This document shows, piece after piece, positions 1-5,424 of a stretch of DNA of 8,127 nucleotides (position 1 is the stretch's first letter; each line of letters starts with the position of its first letter). This stretch comes from Phycisphaerales bacterium UBA7800 (GTDB lineage: Bacteria > Planctomycetota > Phycisphaerae > Phycisphaerales > Phycisphaeraceae). The notes beneath the pieces are model-generated. The model searched no databases. It was not told the DNA's origin and saw nothing but the letters and a program-made list of their open reading frames with translations. The DNA lies in NCBI GenBank assembly GCA_002480565.1, contig DLCK01000036.1, forward strand, positions 1 to 8,127. The letters are read 5' to 3'. The position numbers and the translations under genes are program-made.

Positions 1-126
1 CTTACAAGTCACAGAGACACAGAGTTTAAGCCGACTCAGATCATACATGATAGTAAAATTACCCAACACCAGAGTCATTAGCCTGAATGTTGAAAACTTC
101 ATTGCAATGATCTGACCGAGTTAAAC

Positions 127-135
127 TGCTATGAT
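127..135 (+). promoter_or_regulatory. Extended -10 promoter of the heme-binding-domain gene
   Basis: TGC followed by TATGAT (130-135) is an extended -10 element with five of six matches to TATAAT. No good -35 box lies 16-18 bases upstream, as is usual for extended -10 promoters. Transcription would start near 142 and give a leader of about 34 nt before the ATG at 176. This also argues against translation from the in-frame ATG at 131, which lies inside the promoter. Nothing else is apparent in bases 1-126. Confidence 0.5.
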
Positions 136-161
136 CGTTGCACCTCATACTGTATCAAAAC

Positions 162-167
162 AAGGAG
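162..167 (+). promoter_or_regulatory. Ribosome binding site that fixes the start at 176
   Basis: AAGGAG sits 8 bases upstream of the ATG at 176. It selects this codon over the upstream in-frame ATG at 131, and the resulting protein begins directly with a signal peptide. Confidence 0.8.
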
Positions 168-175
168 AATATAAG

Positions 176-931
176 ATGCAGGTTAAATCCATTACCGGTT
201 TGTTTGTCATGCTCGCCATGCTTTTGTCCGCCCCCGCTTTTGCAGGTGATCTGCCCACGCACAGCGATGTCACTGCTGCCCTTAAGTCCATCGTCAAGGA
301 ATCCAACGGCGGCTTTGGACTGAACATGTGGGCGACAGTCGTCGACCGTGACGGTGTGGTGAAAGTCGTCACATTCTCCGGTGATAACCGTGGCGATCAG
401 TGGCCCGGCAGTCGCGTGATCTCAGCTCAAAAAGCCAACACCGCAAACGCCTTTAGCCTCCCTGGCCTGGCACTGTCCACCGCCAATCTCTTCACCGCAA
501 CCCAACCCGGTGGCAGCTTGTACGGCCTGCAACACTCTAACCCCGTCGATACCTCCGTGGCCTACGGCGGTAACCCGCAAAACGTCGGCAAAACCAACGA
601 CCCCATGGTGGGCAAGAAAATCGGTGGCGTCAATGTCTTCGGTGGCGGCTTAGCCATCTATGACAACACCGGCAAACTCCTCGGCGCTCTGGGTGTCAGT
701 GGTGACAGTTCCTGTGCTGACCATAACATCGCCTGGAAACTCCGCCATGCCCTGAAACTCGACTACATCCCCGGCGGCATCAGCCCCACCAAAGACGACA
801 ACATCGTCAACGACATCACCGACGACAAGTCCGCCAGCGGCTGGGGACATCCCGCCTGCGCCCCCGCCTCCACCGACATCGCCAAGAACCTGCCCACCAC
901 CCATCCGGTGAGCAAGGTCAAGAAAGACTAA
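176..931 (+). CDS. Exported GlcG/HbpS-family heme-binding-domain protein
   Basis: A 251-residue protein. Residues 1-23 form a Sec signal peptide (basic start, hydrophobic core, APAFA followed by GD), so the mature protein is probably periplasmic or secreted. Residues about 29-176 look like the GlcG/HbpS fold (PF03928), with the family's glycine-rich core GGVNVFGGGLAIYD (about 140-153), the TGKLLGALGVSG segment and a conserved D-H pair (SCADH, about 169-173). Members bind heme or act in redox sensing or as accessory proteins; the ligand here is inferred from the family only. After the domain comes an Asp/Lys/Pro-rich tail of about 70 residues with a second cysteine (HPACAP); the cysteines near 170 and 208 could form a disulfide. 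The gene is monocistronic, with its own promoter and a terminator 33 bases after the stop. The stop codon lies inside the first unit of a tandem repeat. Confidence 0.82.
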   Translation: MQVKSITGLFVMLAMLLSAPAFAGDLPTHSDVTAALKSIVKESNGGFGLNMWATVVDRDGVVKVVTFSGDNRGDQWPGSRVISAQKANTANAFSLPGLALSTANLFTATQPGGSLYGLQHSNPVDTSVAYGGNPQNVGKTNDPMVGKKIGGVNVFGGGLAIYDNTGKLLGALGVSGDSSCADHNIAWKLRHALKLDYIPGGISPTKDDNIVNDITDDKSASGWGHPACAPASTDIAKNLPTTHPVSKVKKD

Positions 932-963
932 GTCGGTTAAATCAACAATTGAATATAAATGAC

Positions 964-1000
964 AAAGGCCGATCTCACGGGATCGGCCCTTATTTTTTAT
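964..1000 (+). terminator. Intrinsic terminator of the heme-binding-domain gene
   Basis: A perfect 8-bp stem GGCCGATC / GATCGGCC (967-974 with 981-988) has a 6-nt loop and is followed by CTTATTTTTTAT. It starts about 33 nt after the stop codon. Flanking AA/TT can extend the stem beyond one A/C mismatch. Confidence 0.85.
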
Positions 1001-1008
1001 ATTCTGAT

Positions 1009-1127
1009 GTAGGGTGGGTAGAGGCGTCTTCGCCGAAACCCACCATAATGAACCAACAATTTGAGTTGTATCATTACCGACAATCAAACGGTGGGTTTCG
1101 CTCGAAGACTCACTCTACCCACCCTAC
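1009..1127. repeat. REPIN-like element, copy 1
   Basis: Two REP-type hairpins lie in inverted orientation. The left one is GTAG (1009-1012) then GGTGGGT-AGA-GGCG-TCTT-CGCC-GAA-ACCCACC (1013-1044). The right one runs 1090-1123 and ends in CTAC (1124-1127). The arms are near-perfect reverse complements over about 36 bp, separated by about 45 bp. A GTAG tetranucleotide 5' of a hairpin is the known signature of REP sequences handled by RAYT (TnpA-REP, Y1 HUH) transposases. No such transposase is in the window, so the element is non-autonomous. Confidence 0.75.
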
Positions 1128-1166
1128 TTGCTAAGTCGGTTAAATCAACAATTGAATATAAATGAC

Positions 1167-1203
1167 AAAGGCCGATCTCACGGGATCGGCCCTTGTTATT
1201 TAT
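1167..1203 (+). terminator. Duplicated copy of the terminator with a weaker U-tract
   Basis: The same 8-bp stem and loop recur 203 bp downstream (1170-1177 with 1184-1191). The T-run is interrupted (TTGTTATTTAT), so this copy should terminate less efficiently than the first. It is a backup terminator by position, produced by the tandem duplication. Confidence 0.6.
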
Positions 1204-1211
1204 ATTCTGAT

Positions 1212-1330
1212 GTAGGGTGGGTTGAGGCGTCTTCGCCGAAAACCACCATGTTGAACCAACAATTTGAGTTGTATCATTACCGACAATCAAACGGTGGGTT
1301 TCGCTCGAAGACTCACTCTACCCACCCTAC
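1212..1330. repeat. REPIN-like element, copy 2
   Basis: This is the second unit's copy of the element, exactly 203 bp from copy 1. It differs from copy 1 by four substitutions, including GTTGAGG for GTAGAGG and AAAACCACC for AAACCCACC. The latter weakens the left hairpin's outer stem. The GTAG and CTAC ends are intact. Confidence 0.72.
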
Positions 1331-1417
1331 TTGCTGTATGCAAAAAGCATTTCATCATAAATATTTTCTTTGACACCAATTCTTTGATTTCATTTTCCAT
1401 CAATACATTCCCCAGTT

Positions 1418-1532
1418 GCAGGGTGGGCAGAGGCTTTGCGAAACCCACCATGATGAACCAATAATTTGACTTGTATCATTACCGACATTCAAACGGTGGG
1501 TTTCACTCGAAGACTCACTCTACCCACCCTAC
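1418..1532. repeat. REPIN-like element, copy 3, diverged
   Basis: A third copy of about 115 bp lies outside the tandem duplication. The left end reads GCAG instead of GTAG, and the left hairpin is shortened (GGTGGGCAGAGGC-TTT-GCGAAACCCACC). The right hairpin and CTAC end are intact. The region between the hairpins also matches copies 1 and 2 (ATGAACCAA.AATTTGA.TTGTATCATTACCGACA), so the whole element is conserved, not just its hairpins. Bases 1336-1417 and 1533-1604 on either side are AT-rich and hold nothing I recognise. Confidence 0.68.
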
Positions 1533-1604
1533 TTGCTTGCTGACCTGATTTTGAATGTGACGGAAAGACAAAAAATGGCAAGAACCAATAATTCATCAGG
1601 CCAC

Positions 1605-2030
1605 TCAACTCATAAACACATCCGGCTTCACCAGAAACCGCTCAGTCAACTTCCGCAGATGCTCAATTGTCAACGCCCGTTCTCCCTTGAGAATTTTGGA
1701 ACCCATGCTGGCGTGCACACCGAGTAGGCGGGCCAGATCGGAGGCGTTCATGTCGTTTTGTGCCAGCAACTCGGATAACAGGTCGATGCCGGTCAAGTCA
1801 GAGGTATCAATGGCATGGTGATTGGCTTCATAAGCACTAACCAATTGCACCCATGTTTCGAGGTAAAGTTCCTGTCCTTTGCTCAATGTATTGATGGCCA
1901 TGAGTTGATCAATCATGTCGACAGCATTGTCGTAATGCACCTCATCCATAATGGCTTGCGGCGCCATCAATGCAACCAGATCACCAAAGCGGCGTGGGAG
2001 TTTAACTTGTGTTTTTCGTGTTGTTGGCAT
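1605..2030 (-). CDS. higA: HigA-type antitoxin, HTH transcriptional regulator
   Basis: A 141-residue antitoxin of the long HigA type (COG5499). Residues about 84-130 form an XRE/Cro-type helix-turn-helix (LLSELLAQNDMNASDLARLL..., then GSKILKGERALTIEHLRKL), with the ILKGER.L segment typical of these antitoxins. The N-terminal part is helical and probably neutralises the toxin. The start is the ATG at 2030, supported by AAGGA six bases upstream. A GTG at 2045 is in frame but lacks such support. It begins 2 nt after the higB stop codon, so the two genes are cotranscribed and probably translationally coupled. By analogy with HigA proteins it should repress its own operon through the palindromes upstream of higB. 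Confidence 0.85.
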   Translation of the reverse strand: MPTTRKTQVKLPRRFGDLVALMAPQAIMDEVHYDNAVDMIDQLMAINTLSKGQELYLETWVQLVSAYEANHHAIDTSDLTGIDLLSELLAQNDMNASDLARLLGVHASMGSKILKGERALTIEHLRKLTERFLVKPDVFMS

Positions 2031-2032
2031 GA

Positions 2033-2335
2033 CTATTCCTTCCACTTTCCCTGATCATATTGCTTATGTGTCAGGACGGCACGAACGTTGATTAACTGGT
2101 AGTCGTAACGAATGCGGGCAATCAGGCGATACTTGTTGCCACCGATGTTAAAGACGGTCAAAGCATCACCACTGGCGGACTTCACCGCATCGGCATGGGC
2201 GTATGTCTGGCGGACATCCTGCAAGCTGGACCATGTGGCATTGGAAGCGATCTTGTACCACTGCCGTAATGACAACTCAGCATCACTATGCCGACGCCAG
2301 AAATCCCGCAAAATTTTCAGACTGATCACTCGCAC
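2033..2335 (-). CDS. higB: HigB-type toxin, RelE-superfamily mRNA interferase
   Basis: A 100-residue protein matching the HigB toxin family (PF09907). It has MRVIS at the N terminus, a helical region with LRQWYKIASNATW, then the conserved strand segment FNIGGNKYRLIARIRYDYQLINVRAVLTHKQYDQ. Family members cleave mRNA at the ribosome and are blocked by HigA. Length is normal and no frame damage is seen. The start is GTG at 2335; an in-frame TAA lies immediately upstream, so translation cannot begin earlier. A second GTG lies at 2329. There is no Shine-Dalgarno sequence before either, and the predicted promoter would place the transcript start at the GTG itself. Toxin-first order is typical for higBA. 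Confidence 0.87.
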   Translation of the reverse strand: MRVISLKILRDFWRRHSDAELSLRQWYKIASNATWSSLQDVRQTYAHADAVKSASGDALTVFNIGGNKYRLIARIRYDYQLINVRAVLTHKQYDQGKWKE

Positions 2336-2394
2336 TTAGACATTTTGTCTAATCATCGACACAATGTCAAGAATAATTTAGACAAAATGTCTAA
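2336..2394. promoter_or_regulatory. Palindromic operator array of higBA
   Basis: Two perfect palindromes, TTAGACA-N3-TGTCTAA, lie at 2336-2352 and 2378-2394 and are exact reverse complements of each other. Their centres are 42 bp apart, about four helical turns. Between them, 2358-2368 reads GACA-CAA-TGTC, a third site keeping only the core. The first palindrome covers the -10 box, the middle one touches the -35 box, and the outer one lies upstream. HigA is the natural candidate ligand; binding is inferred. Confidence 0.8.
2342..2370 (-). promoter_or_regulatory. higBA promoter
   Basis: On the minus strand, TTGACA (2370-2365) is a perfect -35 box. A 17-nt spacer leads to CAAAAT (2347-2342), a four-of-six -10 box lying inside the operator palindrome. 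The expected start of transcription is at about 2335, which coincides with the higB GTG codon. Confidence 0.6.
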
Positions 2395-2476
2395 TATAAA
2401 TCATCACTTATTTTTCAGCTTCGCTCATATCGGCTCGGCACAACCCGGCTCGCAAAGACATTTAGTGAGAGTGATG

Positions 2477-2965
2477 TCATCCCCAATCGGCAGCACCGAT
2501 GCCGCGTTTTTTGCATTCGGCGCTAAGTTGGCTGACGTGGTTTTGAAGGTGACGCAGGGCATAGATGAGCCAGTGGACTTTGGTTTGACCTTTGCCGGCG
2601 GTGGCTGCTTTTTCGGTGAGCAAGCCGATGTCACCGTTGATGGTCAAGTATTCAATCGTCGCCTGCTCGGTGCGGGTGATCCAATCGAGTGCTTGCTTAC
2701 GGGTGGGCATCTTGTCCATGGGAGCGTCCCACCACTGCACGCCATCGGGTTGAAAATTGAAGTCTTCACGTGATGGCGCAATATAGAAGTCGGCACAGAG
2801 TAATGTGTGCATGGTGATTCGGGCGGGAACTTCAGTCCATGTGGGCTTACCCTCCCCCCACTGCTGATCATCAAGTCGATTAATCCCATCGCGGAACATA
2901 CGAAACGCTCCAGAAAACTCGGCAAGTAAAGCCTCGGTTAACGGCTGTGGTGTTGCGTCAGACAT
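2477..2965 (-). CDS. DinB-like four-helix metal-binding protein
   Basis: A 162-residue protein with the pattern of the DinB/YfiT superfamily: a helical bundle with three histidines positioned to bind a divalent metal. These are His53 (ITMHTLLCADFYI, second helix) and His139-x3-His143 (ALRHLQNHVSQL, fourth helix), the classic HLQxHxxQL signature. His131 is nearby. Members include thiol S-transferases and damage-inducible proteins of unknown substrate; no substrate can be assigned here. The start ATG at 2965 has a G-rich AGGGGG upstream (2971-2976). A promoter lies about 75 bp upstream, so the gene is its own unit. The 82 bases between its stop and the higBA operator hold no clear terminator. 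Confidence 0.78.
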   Translation of the reverse strand: MSDATPQPLTEALLAEFSGAFRMFRDGINRLDDQQWGEGKPTWTEVPARITMHTLLCADFYIAPSREDFNFQPDGVQWWDAPMDKMPTRKQALDWITRTEQATIEYLTINGDIGLLTEKAATAGKGQTKVHWLIYALRHLQNHVSQLSAECKKRGIGAADWG

Positions 2966-3037
2966 GATGACCCCCTATTTAAAAATCAATCGCGATTCAT
3001 ACACAAGTAAGTATGCTTGCGACTATTGACAATGTGT

Positions 3038-3065
3038 ATTATGACCTATTGTGATTGTTTGTAAA
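3038..3065 (-). promoter_or_regulatory. Promoter of the DinB-like gene
   Basis: On the minus strand, TTTACA (3065-3060) and CATAAT (3043-3038) each match the sigma-70 consensus at five of six positions and are 16 nt apart. Transcription would begin near 3031, leaving a leader of about 65 nt. The leader contains a 10-bp palindrome AATCGCGATT (2988-2997) that could be a regulatory site. Confidence 0.55.
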
Positions 3066-3086
3066 TGAATTTGTGCAAGTCGAAAC

Positions 3087-4133
3087 TCACCGACGTTTGC
3101 GGCCTTTGCCTTTGCGTTCGAGCTTCTTGGCGAGGCGGTCTTTCTTCTCTTGAGCCTGTTTGACTTCCAGGAGCATGTCTCGGTAATTCTCCATGCGCGA
3201 AGCTTCCAACTCGCCATCATCAATGGCAGCTTTGATCGCACAGCCGGGTTCATGGGCATGTTTGCAGTCATTGAACTTGCAGTTTTGGGCCAACGCCTCG
3301 ATGTCTGAAAAGCTGGTTTGCAGGCCATCTTCGTCATCGGTCCACATGCCCACCTCGCGCACGCCGGGGATGTCGATGATGACACAACCTTGAGGCAGGC
3401 TGAACATTTCACGGTGACGGGTGGTGTGTCTGCCGTGACTGTCGGAAGCTCGGATTTCTTTAACGAGCATTTTCTCTTCGCCAAGCAGATGATTAATCAA
3501 ACTGGATTTGCCCACTCCTGAGGAACCGAACACGCAGATGGTTTGGCTGGCGGAGAGATAGGTTTGCAACGCATCAAGACCAATATGCTGCGTGACACTG
3601 ATGGGGTAAATGGCGACGTCGGGCGCGATATCCTGGAGTTGGGCGACCTTTTGATCCACATCATCACAGACGTCGATTTTGTTGAGCAGGATGACGGGCG
3701 TGACATTGCCACTGTAGCAGAGGGTCAATGCGCGTTCGATGCGACGGACGTTGAAATCAAAGTCCATGCCACAGACGATCAAGACAGTGTCCACGTTGGC
3801 AGCAAGGGTCTGCTGTTGATTGTCATCTTTGGAGAGCATGCGTGAAAGGCTGGATTGACGCGTGAGCAGCGCGTGGATTCTGCCGGATTGCGTTGACGTT
3901 TCCAATTCAAGTACAACCCAATCACCGACGGTGGGGAATTCGAATTTGGAGGTCGCGTCGAATTGGAATTTGCCGGTGACTTTTACGACACATTCACCGT
4001 CCTTGTGGATGACGGTGAAGATGCCACGGTCGACACGTGTGACGCGCGCCGGGACATAGCCAGTCGTTTCAAACGGCTTGAAGTGTTCGGCAAAATGTTG
4101 ATTCCAACCCATATGTTCCATGGCATGCATCAT
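3087..4133 (-). CDS. rsgA: Ribosome small-subunit-dependent GTPase RsgA
   Basis: A 348-residue circularly permuted GTPase that acts late in 30S subunit maturation. An N-terminal OB-fold spans about residues 25-100 (ARVTRVDRGIFTVI..., VGDWVVLE). The G motifs then come in permuted order: G4 NKID 151-154, G1 GSSGVGKSS 203-211, G2 in GRHTTRH 234-240, and G3 DIPG 254-257. A zinc-binding segment follows with Cys285-x4-Cys290-x-His292-x5-Cys298, exactly the RsgA spacing. The C terminus is a strongly basic tail. G3 is usually DTPG; Ile replaces Thr here. The start is uncertain: ATGs lie at 4133, 4130, 4121 and 4112, and none has a clear ribosome binding site. The widely shared GWN..F motif begins just after the last. 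It appears to be transcribed alone. Confidence 0.92.
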   Translation of the reverse strand: MMHAMEHMGWNQHFAEHFKPFETTGYVPARVTRVDRGIFTVIHKDGECVVKVTGKFQFDATSKFEFPTVGDWVVLELETSTQSGRIHALLTRQSSLSRMLSKDDNQQQTLAANVDTVLIVCGMDFDFNVRRIERALTLCYSGNVTPVILLNKIDVCDDVDQKVAQLQDIAPDVAIYPISVTQHIGLDALQTYLSASQTICVFGSSGVGKSSLINHLLGEEKMLVKEIRASDSHGRHTTRHREMFSLPQGCVIIDIPGVREVGMWTDDEDGLQTSFSDIEALAQNCKFNDCKHAHEPGCAIKAAIDDGELEASRMENYRDMLLEVKQAQEKKDRLAKKLERKGKGRKRR

Positions 4134-4194
4134 AATGGATTCTGATGGGGAACATGCGTGGGATTGGAAGATGGTTTACCAATTTTCAATTTGG

Positions 4195-4238
4195 CAAGGC
4201 TGCCCCGGGGACTGAAGTCCCGCTGGCTTTAGTGTGCA
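4195..4238. repeat. Dispersed palindromic repeat, copy 1
   Basis: CAAGGC, CCCCGGGGACTGAAGTCCCGC, then TTTA and TGTGCA: the same block recurs at 5353-5394 in the same orientation, about 90% identical. Its core GGGACTGAAGTCCC folds into a short hairpin. It lies in the 135-base gap upstream of rsgA, just 3' of the secreted hydrolase gene. There is no T-run on either side, so it is more REP-like than a terminator. Confidence 0.65.
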
Positions 4239-4268
4239 AATGTGAGTTGTTGGCAAGTTATGTTTTAA

Positions 4269-5135
4269 TTATTGGGAATCACTTGTGGTCATGGCTTTGA
4301 GTTGTTTGTTGACCCAGCGTTCGAGGATGGGGTATCCACCTCCGGTCATGCCGTGGCCGTAGCCCTGAAGTTCGTACATGGTGGTATTGGGGTGGCCGAC
4401 GACTTTCATCATCTTTGCCATAAACAGATTTTCTTCGGTTCGACCGGGGTATTCCATTTCACGATCACCGGTGATTAACAGGAACGGCGACGCATCTTTG
4501 CGGATATGCCACAACGGGCCGAACTCGTCGAGGACGGGATGGTTGTCGGTGAAGCCTCGTTCTTTGCGGACTTTGAAATGCGTGGTCATCTGGCCGCTAA
4601 AGGGGATGATGCCTGCGAGTGTGTTGGCATCAATGTCATGCTTGGCGAGCCATTTTTTATCCAGCCCGACCATGGCTGCAAGATAGCCTCCTGCGGAGTG
4701 TCCAGAGATGAAAATTTTGTTGGGATCACCACCGAGTTCTGCGATGTGTTTGTAGACCCACGCGACGGATGACGCAGCATCTTCAATGGATTGTTGATAG
4801 GTAACATTGGGGATCAGGCCGTAGCTGACTGCGACGGTGGCGATATTGTGTTTGGAATTGATCCGTGGCATGTAGCGTCTACCGCCGGTGAGTCCGCCGC
4901 CGTGGAACCAGACGATGGTGGCAAAACCTTCGTGTTTTTCAGGGTAAATAATGTCCAATCGATTTTGCTTCTGCTGATATTCGCTGGCCTTTTCCAAGGG
5001 CATGTCCAGATAGAAAATGTCGGACTTCTTGGCGAAGCCGTCTTCAAGTTGTGCGTTCACCGAAGTGACCGCAACGGATACCAGCAGTGTGAACATGCAG
5101 CAATAAACCAGTTTGGAAAAGCGCGATTGAGCCAT
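4269..5135 (-). CDS. Secreted alpha/beta hydrolase, esterase/lipase-like
   Basis: A 288-residue serine hydrolase. Residues 1-28 form a signal peptide (hydrophobic YCCMFTLLVSVAVTSVNA before Gln), so it is exported. The oxyanion motif HGGG is at 78-81 (IVWFHGGGLTGG), the nucleophile elbow GHSAGG at 145-150 with Ser147, the likely acid Asp224 in LLITGDREM, and the likely base His261 in GYGHGM. This complete triad in the HSL/carboxylesterase-like arrangement predicts cleavage of ester bonds; the substrate is unknown. The segment GGDPNKIFISGHSAGGYLAAMVGLDKKWL strongly resembles exported esterases of Planctomycetota. The ATG at 5135 is chosen because AAAAGGA lies nine bases upstream and it starts the signal peptide; an upstream extension to 5216 lacks both features. 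It is separated from sucD by a terminator and so needs its own promoter in 5136-5254, where I see no convincing one. Confidence 0.85.
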   Translation of the reverse strand: MAQSRFSKLVYCCMFTLLVSVAVTSVNAQLEDGFAKKSDIFYLDMPLEKASEYQQKQNRLDIIYPEKHEGFATIVWFHGGGLTGGRRYMPRINSKHNIATVAVSYGLIPNVTYQQSIEDAASSVAWVYKHIAELGGDPNKIFISGHSAGGYLAAMVGLDKKWLAKHDIDANTLAGIIPFSGQMTTHFKVRKERGFTDNHPVLDEFGPLWHIRKDASPFLLITGDREMEYPGRTEENLFMAKMMKVVGHPNTTMYELQGYGHGMTGGGYPILERWVNKQLKAMTTSDSQ

Positions 5136-5254
5136 TGAAATGATTCCTTTTAATGTGATGGGATGGTATTCGTTGTGTTCAAATGAAGCATAGACACAAC
5201 AGTGCGTAAACTGCAAATGTGTTGGAGCAAAATAACACGAATATCACCAAGCAT

Positions 5255-5297
5255 AAAAAAACACGCGACGGTTACCCAGCAAGGAACCGTCGCGTGT
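5255..5297 (-). terminator. Strong intrinsic terminator downstream of sucD
   Basis: A perfect 13-bp stem (5261-5273 with 5285-5297, ACACGCGACGGTT and its complement) has an 11-nt loop. On the minus strand it runs straight into seven T residues. It lies about 128 nt past the sucD stop and insulates the hydrolase gene. A second hairpin, AACAATGA/TCATTGTT at 5316-5336, precedes it without a T-run. Confidence 0.88.
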
Positions 5298-5352
5298 GTC
5301 AATGATTTGGTTTTCAACAATGAGCGTATCATTGTTTGATTCCCCGGAAGTT

Positions 5353-5394
5353 CAAGGCACCCCGGGGACTGAAGTCCCGCGGGTTTAATGTGCA
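5353..5394. repeat. Dispersed palindromic repeat, copy 2
   Basis: This matches 4195-4238 apart from a few substitutions and two single-base gaps, including the hairpin core GGGACTGAAGTCCC and the TTTA..TGTGCA flank. Like copy 1 it lies a few tens of bases 3' of a minus-strand gene, here sucD, in the same orientation. Confidence 0.65.
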
Positions 5395-5424
5395 TGCGGG
5401 ACCTTGGGGCGAGTCTTGTTGCCT

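Larger units (their letters stand above)
928..1335. repeat. 203-bp tandem duplication of terminator plus REPIN
   Basis: Unit 1 runs 928-1130 and unit 2 runs 1131-1333. They differ at about six positions, giving roughly 97% identity. The unit starts in the last codon and stop codon of the upstream gene (CTAAGTCGG). It contains that gene's intrinsic terminator and a complete REPIN. Two bases (CT) recur at the right boundary (1334-1335), consistent with duplication through very short homology. The second copy therefore carries an untranslated duplicate of the gene's stop region. Short ORFs across the repeats are artefacts. Confidence 0.9.

Noticed and set aside
131..175. Upstream ATG start of the heme-binding-domain protein
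   Set aside because: The ATG lies inside the -10 promoter element, and the signal peptide and AAGGAG both place the start at 176.
650..1087. 145-codon open frame on the minus strand
   Set aside because: It lies antisense to the heme-binding-domain gene and extends into the terminator-REPIN repeat; its Gly/Val-rich composition is that of a shadow frame.
949..1373. Short open frames repeated in the tandem units
   Set aside because: The near-identical peptides come from duplicated hairpin DNA; there is no ribosome binding site and no coding signal.
928..1536. CRISPR array
   Set aside because: Units are 203 bp with no short-repeat/unique-spacer alternation, and the repeats are REP hairpins plus a terminator.
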